Shown here: positions 22,440-32,940 of the stretch, piece by piece
Numbering within the stretch: position 1 is the first letter of the stretch
Layout: every line of letters starts with the position of its first letter
Made by a program: the position numbers and the translations under genes
The notes under the pieces: generated by a model
Told to the model about the DNA's origin: nothing
The model's database searches: none
The model's input: only the letters and a program-made list of their open reading frames with translations
From: Datisca glomerata
Taxonomy: Eukaryota; Streptophyta; Magnoliopsida; Cucurbitales; Datiscaceae
Length of the DNA stretch: 64,000 nucleotides
Assembly (NCBI GenBank): GCA_003255025.1
Contig: QANY01008725.1
Coordinates: 806,001 to 870,000, forward strand
Direction: 5' to 3'

Positions 22440-24023
22440 TAAAAGCTCAAGAGACTTTCCCTACAAGACCATAAACATGCCTAGAATCAGATCCAACGCA
22501 TCTATAAATTATGACAATAGAACCATAAACAAAGATGAGCACGTAGATCAACCAACCACACCGACAGAAATGCTGCAGATAACTCTAAACGAGATACATG
22601 AGATGGAATAGAGGAACGCTGAAGCAATATGTAATGCATGGAAAAATGTCCAAGATCAGATCAAAACCTACAACAGGAACTTGCAAAAATACGAGCAGAG
22701 GTCAGCCAACGGGTGAACGATGACGAACAAGTAAAATAACAATGAACAGGAAGCCCACTTTGGGGACAACTGCCGAGATAAAAGACAAGGAGACCACGAG
22801 AATAGTACAAACATGCGATGGTAAAAGGAAGTCCAGTCATAGAACCTTATGAAGGAAGCTACGGGAGAGGATCGACAATCCCGAGTCATGTCAAAGGAAG
22901 TAATAGAAGAACTCTTTGAATAAAAGATGATGGAAATAAGGAATCTTAGGAGTAATGGAAAATCCAATCTCGAATCTCTTATCTAGACGTTGTTAAGCTC
23001 ATAAGTATCAGCAACGCCCGTACCTAAAAAAATTGTTGCCCCCATATTCAAATGCTACGAAGGAAAAATTAATCCAGTAGACCATCTTCGATGATTCAGA
23101 CAAGACATGGTGTTGTACCAACATGATGACAATTTATGTGTAGAATGTTCCCCGCTAGTCTATATGTGATGACTTTGAATTGGTATCACTTCTTACCGAT
23201 GCACTCGATCGTGAGCTTCGTTATTATGTCCTTTATTTTCATAGAGCAATACTCTACTTACCATATGGTCATGGAAGACTCAGAACACCTGATGACAATC
23301 TCTACAACGGAAGGAGAGTCCATGTGGGAGTATACTCATCGCTTCAAATATGAGATGGCCCAGGTTGAGAACTGCGACGACCGATTCGCCAGATTGGCCT
23401 TACGACGAGGTTTGGACCCAGAGTCACCCTTTTTCGAGGATTTGTTCAAGGTAAAGCCTCTTTCTATGGCAAAAGTTTTCCAACAAGCACAAGCCTACAT
23501 TACCCTGGAGGAAGAGAGGAAGAGCATGCAGAGAACGGTTGAACAGAAAAAAGAGGAATCATGGAAGCGGGAAATAAGTGTAAAACCTGAAAGGAGGAAG
23601 CATGACGAAATAGAAGGAGCAGATGAGAGGAAAGTCCAACAAGAAAGGAATACATACCTGAGGTGGGATCTTGACAGAATTCACACAATGGACAAAATCT
23701 ACACAAGAGCAGATGAGAGGAAAGTCCAACAAGAAAGGAATACATACCTGAGGTGGGATCTTGACAGAATTCACACAAGGGACAAAATCTACACACCGTT
23801 GACCATTCCAGTCAACCAAATACTGGAGACAATTAAAGAAAAACCTTGGCTCAAAAGACCGACCTCGTTCACCAAGGAACCTAGCTACAAGGGTAAAGAT
23901 AAATATTGTTCCTACCATAAGAGCAACGGGTATTACACGTGGGACTATTTCCAGCTCAATGACTATATTGAGCAATTGATCAAAGAAGGGTACCTTAATA
24001 AATTTGTGAAAAAAGATGAATAG
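22440..24023 (+). pseudogene. Gypsy gag
   Basis: A Retrotrans_gag-type capsid gene. The first part (22440-23135) is broken by stops but still reads FKCYEGKINPVDHLR. From 23136 a longer open stretch reads CRMFPASLY, EGESMWEYTHRFK, ALRRGLDPESPF and, at the C-terminal end, KYCSYHKSNGYYTWDYFQL then IEQLIKEGYLNKFV, a signature of Tat-lineage gag. The protein would coat element RNA in virus-like particles. A 90-bp in-frame tandem duplication at 23619-23798 adds 30 residues. The zinc-knuckle-like CSYHKSNGYYTWDYF has lost its usual Cys/His spacing. Confidence 0.85.
23619..23798 (+). repeat. 90-bp in-frame tandem duplication in gag
   Basis: Two 90-bp copies (23619-23708 and 23709-23798), nearly identical. 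The main difference is a T/G change that turns Met into Arg. Each encodes ADERKVQQERNTYLRWDL plus a following HT-DKIYT segment. Confidence 0.92.
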
Positions 24024-24149
24024 AAACGTGAAACTGAGAAAGGCATTCGAGAAGAAAATAAGTGGCATTAACCGAACAAGAAGGGACGACAAGAAAAGAA
24101 AGGAAAATATACTACAAGTGGTCAATGTTAGAAAGACATTAGCAAAAGT

Positions 24150-27100
24150 CCTCAAGCGACAATAGGGATTCGCTGCTATTGTTCAATGACTCTGATCTGG
24201 AACACAACGGACACCACAACGATGCACTCATCATTTCAATACAAGTTGGCAACTACCTGTTGAGGAGGGTCTTGGTCGATGATGGGAGCACAGTGAACAT
24301 CCTATACCGAGCAATCGTGTAGAAAATGTCCATGAAAGATCAAAAGTTACAAGGGACTTCACAAGCTTTGATCGATTTCAACATGCATCGGCTACTCAGA
24401 AGGGACTCTGACTCTCCCAGTGAACGTGGCTCCATTTAACTATATGACCGAGTTCATGGTGCTAGGAATGACATCCCCGTACAACATAATCTTGGGAAGG
24501 ACCTGGCTCCACAGGATGAAGGCTATACCTTCAACATTCTACCAAGTGTTGAAGTACCCGTCATCAGATGGAGTCAGAACAATAAGAGGCTACCAGACCG
24601 GGCTCGCATCTGTTCAATGATCATTTTAGAATCTGCTAAGAAAAAGTGTGTGGAGAAGGTCGAAGGAAAAATGCATGTTTATTTATAGCAATCATAGGAA
24701 AATGAGCGAGACAGCCTGAGGTACGAGGTGAGAGAGGAATTGGAGGTTATATGTTGGGAAGAAGGGACCTAGAAGATGACCAACATTGGTGACGGTCTAG
24801 AGGAAAATGAGAAAAATAAGTTGATAGAGTTTCTAAAGGAAAACATAGATGTATTTACAATGTCGGCACAGGAGATGCTCGGCATTCCAGAAGAGATCAC
24901 CTGCCACAGATTAAACACGGACCTTACTGTGAAACAAAGGAAGAGAAGCTTCGCTCTTGAAGGGAATCAAGTGATCAAAGAGGAGGTTGAGAAACTCTTG
25001 GCAGAAGATTTCATCATAGAGGTAGACTACCCTGAATGGATGGCTAACATGGTAATGGTACGGAAGAAGAAGGGGGAGTAGAAGATCTACGTTGACTTCA
25101 CTGACCTAAACAATGCATGCCCCAAAGATGAATACCCACTGCCAAGAATAGATCAAATGCTAGAGGCCATTTAGGGGCACAAACTGTTCAACTTCATGGA
25201 TGCTTACTCAGGTTACAATCATATGAAAATATTCTAAACCGATCAGGAAAAACTTCTTTCATTACTGGGTACGCATCTATTGTTACAAAGTCATTCCCTT
25301 TTGTCTAAAGAAATTAGGTGCAACTTTTCAAAGGCTGGTGAGCAAGGTCTTCCGTGAGCAGATCGGGGAGAATATGGACATGCTGGTCAAAAGTAAGAAG
25401 CAGGAAGTCCACATTCAATACCTTGAAGAAGCCTTGTTTGTTCTAAGGAGAAATTCCATGAAGCTGAACCCAGAAAAGTGCACTTTTAGAGTGGCAGCGT
25501 GAAAGTTCCTTGGGCACCTAATTGCACAACGGAAAATCGAAGTGAACCAGACCAGGTAAAGGCTATCACACAAATGAGGTCCTCGTGGAACTTCAAAGAA
25601 ATCCAAGGGTTAACGCGAAGACTAGCCACCCTGAACATGTTCATCTCCAGGTCAACAGACCGATACAAGCCTTTCTTCAAGAGGTTGTGGAAAATTCCGT
25701 GAGCTGCTGGAATGAAGACTGTGAAGAAGCCTTTGCCAAGGTTAAGGAGTACCTAACAACTCCCCACTTACTCTCCAAACCTCCTACTGGCGAGCAGCTT
25801 CTATTGTACGTAGCCATCTCCACGGGGGCATTCAGTGCAGTACTCATCAAAGAAGAGGAAAGGAAATAAAAACCTGTAGACTTCGTGAGCAAAAGTCTTG
25901 TAGCGGCAGAAATGAGATATAAACGGATGGAGAAACTAGTACTCGCCATTGTAACTACAGCATGGAAGCTAAGGCCTTATTTCCAGGCTCACAGCATCAA
26001 GGTGCTGGCCGATTCTCCCAATAAAAGCTTTCTACACTCGAGGGAGGCAAGCAAAGAATAGCAAAATGGTCAATTGTGCTACTCAGTTACAAGCCCTAAA
26101 CTTCAATAAATAGCAGGAGTTAGCAGATTTTGTAGCAGACTTCACAGAATGGGAAATTGAATGGGAAATCCACCAAACGGGAGAAGATGGAATTTGGAAA
26201 CTCTTTGTTGACAGTGCTTCAAATATTAGAGGAGCAGGAGAAGGGGTGGTAGTACAAACTCCCTTCGGAGAAATATTGGAACACTCAATCTCCTTCGAAT
26301 TCAATGCATCAAATAATGAAGCAGAGTACGAAGCATTGATCGCGGGAGTATCCCTGCTGCGGGAATATGAGGTAACTAATGTAAAAAAAATTTGTGATTC
26401 TATGTTGACCGTGAAGCAGATCACGGGGGAATACGTAGCAAAAGGTGAACGGATGGTGAATTATTTGCAACGGGCAAAGGATCTCCTCAGCACACAAAAA
26501 ATTTATAAGAGATCCAGTGAATTTCGAGAACTGAGAACGGGCACGTTGATGTCCTGGAAAATCTAGGATCTTCATTACGCTTCTCTTACAAAAGAAATGT
26601 CCCCGTGAAAATTCTGAAGGAGCCAAGCGTCTCGCTCCCATGGAATAACGTGGCTGATGTTAAAATCGAACAAGAACCCAGTTGGCAGGATGACATAATC
26701 TGCTTTAACACTTTCTAAAGACAACTACTTTCCAAGAAGGTGCAACAATGGGGGGTCAGTGCACAATGATCAACCGGGTATTTATATAAGAAAATGTTTG
26801 TAGGACCGTACCTAAAGTGTATACAGGAAAAGAAGGCCTAGTATATGTTAGCAGAAATTCATGAGGGTATATATGGAAACAACACTGGAGGCAGATCACT
26901 AGCCCATAAAGTCATGAATGAAGGATACTACTAGACTCAAATTCATCAAGATGCCAAACAATATGCGAAAAGGTGCGACAAGTGCCAGCGTTTCACACTT
27001 CTAGCAAAAATGACGTCCAGAGAACTCAAAACCGTGGATTGCTCTTGGTCTTTCATGCAGTGGGCCCTAGACATTGTTGGGCCACTTTTCATGGCACCTG

Positions 27101-27885
27101 CCTAGGAGCAGTTTTTATATATAGCAACAGATTATTTTACAGAGTGAATCGAGGCTAAAGCCTTTGCCAAAATTCGTGAGGAAGAAGTAATGGGGTTCCT
27201 ATGAAAAAACTTGGTGTACAAATACGGAATCCCTCAGATCTTGGTATCTGACAACGGACTTCAGTTCACCGGGAACTTAGTAAGAAATTTTTTTGAAGAT
27301 CTGAAGATCACGAACCACTTCTCCACGCCTTACTACCCACAGGGGAGCATGCAAGCAGAAAGATCAAACTGGGTCATACTTGATAACCTAAAGAAGCGAC
27401 TGAAATCCGCTAAAGGAAAATAGGTGAAAGAGCTACCCGCAGTCTTATGGGCATATAGAATGACCCCCGAGAGAGACAATGGGAGAAACCATTCGCATTA
27501 GCATACGAAGCAGAAGCAGTCATTCCTGTAAAAATTGGAAGCCCCACCATCATATCCGAGCGAAACGAACAATAAAATGGAGAACTCGTAAGAAAAAGTC
27601 TTGATGAACTAGAGGGAAAAAGGGAAGCGGCCCTGATCAGAATGGCCCATTACAATCAAAAAAGGAGATCTTATTTCCAGAAGAAAGTAAGGAAACGAGA
27701 ATTCTAAATTGGAGATCTGGTCCTCAGAAAAATCTTCTAAATGAAAGGGAAGCTTGAGCCAACATGGAAGGGAACGTACATCATCAGCAAAATAAGAGGA
27801 AGCGGCTATTACCACTTGGAAACGGAAGAGGGAACGAAATTACAGAAACCATGGAATGCAATTCATCTGAAAAAACATTTTATGT
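24150..27885 (+). pseudogene. Gypsy pol: protease, RT, two RNase H domains, integrase
   Basis: The protease reads LVDDGSTVNIL near 24270-24300, then YNIILGRTWLHRMKA. RT begins near 24890 with ITCHRLNTD and FIIEVDYPEWMANMV, then NACPKDEYPLPRID and FMDAYSGYN. The YVDD box is lost: the expected position near 25370 reads ENMDMLVKS. RNase H follows (PVDFVSKSLVAAEMRY, about 25870). A second RNase H reads WKLFVDSASN, then ASNNEAEYEALIAG (26200-26560). Integrase has its zinc region (CDKCQRF) and keeps a DDE triad: WALDIVGPLF, SDNGLQFTG (Asp at 27250) and Glu at 27358, 35 residues apart. The tail ends KPWNAIHLKKHFM near 27885. Many stops split the frame, so it is non-functional. Confidence 0.88.
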
Positions 27886-28070
27886 AAAGAACATAAAAGA
27901 TCCATTGTAATGAGACATATTTCCCGTGATTTTTTCCCGCAAGGGATTTCCATGTAAAAATATTGGCGCCAATCTTCTTTCCTCAGGTGAATCATTAAAG
28001 GAGGAAAGACCATGGAAGCAGGTGACTCCAACGGGCCCGCTTACAACAAACGGAAGGGAGAACGGACCCA

Positions 28071-28613
28071 TTACATTGTAAATGGGAAGGAGGAGTTAAT
28101 GTCCTGGCAGGCAGGGGATGGGGAGTGATACTCTTCCCCCGAATAGGAGAAGCCTTGGTAATGAGGGTAGAGAGATTGGCCACGACAGAGGTGGATTGGC
28201 ATTACCTGAGATGACGATTGACGAATTGGCATTCCCCATTTCTGACGCTTGCTCTCACCAGGTGTCCCCCACAAGTTACTCCTGAGGCGCTTCGACATTT
28301 CTAGTTCATTGTACGTAAAATAAAAAATTGGGTCATGTCTTTCCGCCTCCCTCTTCACAAGTTACTCCTGAGGCGCCTCGTGTTCTCTTTCTTCTTGAGC
28401 AAGCTCATCTCTTTCCTTCTTTGAATCTGAAGACTTAGAGCAACTCGTCCAGAGTACTTGATAAAAAGCGGGAGCATGGATCGGAACGGGCGCGACCATG
28501 ACTTTGATATCTCTTCTTAGGTCGAGAAGATCTCTCCAGTCTCGTTCTGGGCAATTGTAGGCGGCATGAAGTCGCGCGGCTACTTTTTTCAGAGTGAAGG
28601 AACTCTTGTTCAT
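28071..28613 (-). pseudogene. possible antisense ORF between Gypsy pol and 3' LTR
   Basis: Two adjacent minus-strand open segments, 28613-28362 and 28358-28071, are in the same frame and separated by a single TAA at 28364-28362. Together they would read about 180 residues starting MNKSSFTLKKVAARLHAAYN. Some Tat-lineage elements carry an additional, often antisense, ORF in exactly this place. No domain is recognised and the region is repetitive (a 21-bp motif recurs at 28270-28290 and 28356-28376), so it may be chance. Confidence 0.3.
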
Positions 28614-29899
28614 ATTTTTGTCCGCATAAAATAAAAAACAACTTAGTATTTGAAAAATAAAAGCAACAATAAAACAGTAAAGTAAAGAAAATTTGGAAAA
28701 GGAAATAAGGAAGGGGAGCTCCAGTCACTTACTGTACTCTCATATGAGGAGAGTACTCTCCTCCCAGCCTTTATTCCCACTGGGGAGGTCGGATACTAGC
28801 CCTCCGTGCTTCTCACTCGCATGGGGAGCTAAGTAATAGGACAGTTTGTGCCTTTTCACTATATACACGGCGCAGATTTCATCTACACCAATATTCATGT
28901 TGTGCCTCCTATTGAGGGCTTCAATCCCTAAAAGAACCCAGTAAGTGCCAGGGGTGTATTAGGAAGGGGCAAGGTTGAAGGTACTAAAAATTTCTTGAAA
29001 ATGTGGAGAGAAATGAAGTTTTAACCCTAAGGCTATTTACATCGGGGCTAGAAAGATCTGGAAAGGGGATTACCCAAGAAAGATTTAGGGATTCATTCTC
29101 TAAAACCACAGACTACGTCTAGCAGGAAGGCATCCTGATGAAGGGCAAGGAAGTTGTAAAGTCATTCCTATTTCTAACTAGGGGAACAGTAACCTTAAAT
29201 GGATGTTCCTCCATTACTACCAGGGAAAGAGAAATGGAGCAGAAAAGTAAGAAGAAGAGAAACAACGAAGATGAAGAAGGGAAGAAGGAAAACTTACAAA
29301 AGATAGGGATGTGCATAGAAAGAAAAAATGAGGAAAACTACTATGTGATATAAGCTATGGACGCCAAAATCAAGTTCAAAACGTTTAATAAATTTGAGAA
29401 TGAAAAGACACCAGTTCTGAAAAGGGGAAGGGCAAACGATGTGTGCATGGGAAGAGATGTAACAGATGATTATGTCCGATCTACTTAACGGGCAAGCCAA
29501 CGGCAACGCAACAACTGGAGAAAAGGAAACTAATGACATGAAAATACACTCTATGTAAGTACGATAAATGAAAAGACGTGCATGGGAAATGAAAAATCCT
29601 GCACGCGCACGTGTCGCGACAAGATAAAATGACACAAAGACAAAATGAAATTTCCCAGGAACGTGTTAGCAACCCCAGAAACGAGACAATAATGGTATGC
29701 CATTTTATTATTTAAAAATGATGACTTTTCTTGTTCAACAATTAATGCTTTACAAGATAAAAGAATTGACGAACATGTAATGATGAATCAATGATAACCA
29801 CTCCCCTAAAACTGGACATGTACTCAGAACATTCATTGCACTTCAACGAGCATCAACAAAGAGAAATGGAAGGCAAATGAACAGCTAAAAAACACCAAC
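28614..29899. other. Gypsy non-coding region before the 3' LTR
   Basis: Sequence inside the element with no recognised domain. Short open frames on both strands have low-complexity, shadow-like translations. A weakly purine-rich stretch just before 29900 is where a polypurine tract should be, but no clean tract remains. Confidence 0.5.
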
Positions 29900-30697
29900 T
29901 GTAACGTTGACAAGGTAGGCCAACTAAAGGACTCGTGAATAGTCACAGGAAAGCAGAAACGAGTAAGAAAACTGACGTCACTAGACACCTGTAAGCAAAC
30001 GGGAGGGACCAGCACCTCGAGAACGGGTAGAGCATCAGAACGAGAAAGAGCATCTAAAAGGGGAAAAGCATCAGAATGAGAAAAAGGGTTATTAGTTAAC
30101 GGGATTTGAGTGACGAGGGACCCGCGCCTTCAAGAATGGGAAAACACTAAGGGGATCAACGCCTCTGGAATGAGAATAGGAACCTAAGACTCGGAGAACT
30201 TCCCTGAACGAGTAAGGCACTCGCTGAACTGTGCAAGCCGGGAATGGACGAAAGGGGTCTAGAATGACAATCAAGTGGCATGATTGATTAGGTAGCTGAA
30301 TGACTAGGACAAAACAGGATGGGAGGTCATCAAGTGGCTACGACTGACCGGCTCAAACTATAAGAAATCATCAAGTGACTGTAACTGATTGGTGGCTGAA
30401 TGAGACAGATGAAAATGATGAATAAGGAAATGAAGGAAGGTCATACCTGACAGAAACGGCCCCACCCTTTTATTATTATTCTAATCAGCTCATGTAAACC
30501 AGGAAGCATATATAAATGTTAGTGTTTAATGAAACACGACATTCAATATAACTCAAGAAAATAGAACTCAGAGCATTTACTCCATACATTCTCTTATTCT
30601 TAAACTCTCTCTCTTTCCCTCCTTAATGTTCATATAAATCAACATTTATCAATATTTTTTCTCTTTGATCTATGATTAATGGGAAAAATAATTAACA
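29900..30697 (+). repeat. Gypsy 3' LTR
   Basis: 798 bp, starting TGTAACGTTGACAAGG and ending ATTAACA. It is longer than the 5' copy, mainly because an AGCATCAGAA-type motif is repeated near 30030-30085. Confidence 0.85.
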
Positions 30698-30793
30698 CAA
30701 CTCATTTGTGCTTACTAGTAGTATTGAAAAGTGTTTTCATGTAAGTTTTTTTAAAGTGTTTCAATATAATTTCAAAACTAATTAAGATTGCAT

Positions 30794-31588
30794 GGGGGTG
30801 TTAAAAAATCATCCAGACCATTTAATCTGAACCGATCCGAACCAAAATTGATCGGTCTGGACGGTTTTTTGTTAGTTCTGGACCGATCCGTCCAAATCGA
30901 CCGTATATTATTTATATTAGGGTTTTAGGTTAAATGAAGTGAAGTCTCTGTGTCCCTCTCGCCTCCTCTCGACTCTCCCTCTCCCTCAGCTCAGACTGCT
31001 CAGTCAGCCCCTCTCACCCCCTTTCGCCTCTCCATCTCCCTCAGCTCAATCCTTCTCTCTCAGCTCAGACTGCCTCTCGCCTCTCCCTCTCCCTCAGCTT
31101 AGACTACCTCTCGCATCTCCTTCTCGCCTATTCGTCTCCATCAGCTCAATCTCTGTTCCTCAGCTCAAACTGCCTCTCGCCTCTCCCTCTCGCCTCCTCT
31201 CGCCTCTCCCTCTCCCTCAGCTCAGACTGTCTATCGCCTCTCCTTCTCCCCTCCTCTCACCTCTCCCTCTCCCTCAGCTCAGTCCCTCTCCCTCAATTTA
31301 GGCTGCCTCTCGCCTCTCCTTCTTGCCTCCTCTCACCTCTCCCTCTCCCTCATCTCAGTCCCTCTCCCTTAGTAGTCAGTCCCTCTTGCCTCTACCTCTC
31401 TCTCAACTCAGTCCCTCTCCCTTAGTCCATCAATTCCGTCTAAACCGCCAATTGATTCTCGGTATGGTCGGTGGGGATTTTTTTCAAATTTATGGTCGAT
31501 TTGGTCCTCCATGTAGGAGGACTGTGATTTTCGATCTAGTTTTGTTTTTTTTCTAAAAACCTGATTAGAATGACGATTGAACACCCCT
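30794..31588. mobile_element. hAT-like non-autonomous element with CT-rich minisatellite
   Basis: The ends are GGGGGTGTT and AACACCCC, a short terminal inverted repeat found in plant hAT-type MITEs. The left part has the CCGATCCGAACC / GGACCGATCCG inverted motifs common in such elements. The flanking 8 bp resemble each other only partly (AGATTGCA and AAATTGTG), as expected of an old duplication. From about 30940 to 31430 it holds a minisatellite of CTCTCGCCTCTCCCTCTCCC and CAGCTCAGACTG-like units. The long open frames here are only translations of that repeat. Confidence 0.6.
30940..31430 (+). repeat. CT-rich minisatellite
   Basis: Irregular array of CTCTCCCTCTCCCTCAGCTC-like units, strongly pyrimidine-biased on the plus strand. 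It is the cause of the Leu/Ser/Pro-rich open frames here, which are not taken as genes. Confidence 0.85.
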
Positions 31589-31850
31589 AAAATTGTGAAA
31601 CGTGTTTTTTGTAAACTTAATTTTTGGACGAGTTTTTTATTTATAAAGAGAAAAATAAAAGCTAGACTCTTACAAAACAGATCCTTAGCTTTTTTTAGAC
31701 GAACATGTCCTTAACTTTTGGACTTCTTCATAAAGTATAAATTTGTAAAAAAAAACAAAAACAACAATGCTTTTACTTTTCAACATAAACTTCTTTTTAA
31801 CCGCGAATATCCCAGCTTTTAATTACCTTGTATGGATACGGTCCAGATAA

Positions 31851-32195
31851 TTTGATGTTTTTAGTAAGTTCTCTGATACTCTCATATTATTTGATGTTTT
31901 TAGTAAGTTCTATGATACTCTCATATTATTTGATGTTTTTAGTAAGTTCTCTGATACTCTCATATTATTTGATGTTTTTAGTATTAGTAAGTTCTCTGAT
32001 ACTCTCATATTATTTGATGTTTTTAGTAAGTTCTCTGATATTGTTTGATGTTTTTAGTAAGTTCTCTGATATTGTTTTATGTTTTTAGTAAGTTCTCTGA
32101 TACTCTAATATTACTTGATGATTTTGGTAAGTTCTCTGATACTCTGATATTACTTGATGTTTTTAGTAAGTTCTATGATACTCTGATATTACGTT
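31851..32195 (+). repeat. 39-bp tandem repeat array
   Basis: About nine units of TTTGATGTTTTTAGTAAG followed by TTCTCTGATACTCTCATAT. The first complete units have a 39-bp period (for example 31851 and 31890) and later ones are shortened. Because 39 is a multiple of three one frame stays open and gives a 13-residue LMFLVSSLILSYY repeat, taken as chance. Confidence 0.9.
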
Positions 32196-32264
32196 GAAAG
32201 TAAACACTTCCACACTTATTCATTAATTATATCTATCTCAATTATATTGAAAGGTGTTTAAAGG

Positions 32265-32940
32265 GAGGGGTGTGTAAAAGTCAACCAAACCGATTAACCT
32301 GAACCAGATCAAATAAAAAATGATCGATTTTTAGCTACATGTGGACGGTCGATCTTTGTTTCTAAAAAAATTGAACTTTCAAATCGGACTAAACTTTTTC
32401 TATATTATGGACCAAATCGACCGGATAGAACGTTTATCCTTTCATATATATGTGGCATCTATCTTCGTTTCTAAAAAAAATTGAACTTTCAAATCGGACT
32501 AAACTTTTTCCATATTATGGACCAAACCAACCGGATAGACTGTTTGTCCTTTCATATATATATGCCACATCTATTTTCTCACATTTATCTCATTTCCCAA
32601 ATCTCACATTTATCTCATTTTGTATTACTCTCATCTCTTTTTAATGTTTAGTTTCCATTTTATGATTTGAATTGTAATTTTCATTTTATTATAATGTATG
32701 AAAAATTAAGAATTTTTTGAAACATGCATGATTAAATTCATTGATGGATCTCTTGAAAAAAAATTTAGTGGACTCGTATAACTCAATCAAACCGACCAAT
32801 TATTTTATGGTCCGGGCAGTTCGGTTTATATGCATATAATTGCTCGGTTCGATTCTCATTATGACAAAAATGTGAATTCAATTCGATCTAATTTTTATAA
32901 TAAAAATCAGACCGAACCGACAAACTTTTGATTTTATCAT
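32265..32940. mobile_element. hAT-like MITE remnant with internal duplication
   Basis: It begins GGGAGGGGTGTGTAAAAG, like the hAT-type end at 30794, and has CCAAACCGATTAACC and GGACCAAATCGACCGG motifs. Near the right end it has AACCGACCAATT and GGTTCGATTC. A unit of about 110 bp at 32351-32460 is repeated at 32461-32573. No matching right terminus is clear. Confidence 0.4.
32351..32573 (+). repeat. tandem duplication of a 110-bp unit
   Basis: Two copies share AATTGAACTTTCAAATCGGA and CTAAACTTTTT, then TATTATGGACCAAA, with a few substitutions and small length changes. Confidence 0.85.

Larger units (their letters stand above)
21674..30697 (+). mobile_element. Ty3/Gypsy LTR retrotransposon, Tat-type, degenerate
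   Basis: A 9-kb plus-strand element with LTRs at 21674-22412 and 29900-30697. The gag, protease, RT, RNase H, second RNase H and integrase order is Ty3/Gypsy. The extra RNase H between the RT-linked one and integrase, and about 2 kb of non-pol sequence between integrase and the 3' LTR, are marks of the Tat lineage (Ogre/Retand relatives). Coding frames carry many stop codons, frameshifts and at least one loss in the RT active site. LTR divergence is clearly higher than in Copia-2, so insertion is older. No exact target duplication was found. Confidence 0.9.

Noticed and set aside
23559..24155. Long minus-strand frame in the Gypsy gag region
   Set aside because: Antisense shadow of gag; the repeated segment only mirrors the 90-bp duplication.
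30939..31301. 120-codon Ser/Leu/Pro-rich open frame
   Set aside because: It is a translation of the CT-rich minisatellite, with no other coding signal.
31828..32088. 86-codon open frame with a 13-residue repeat
   Set aside because: It comes from the 39-bp tandem array.
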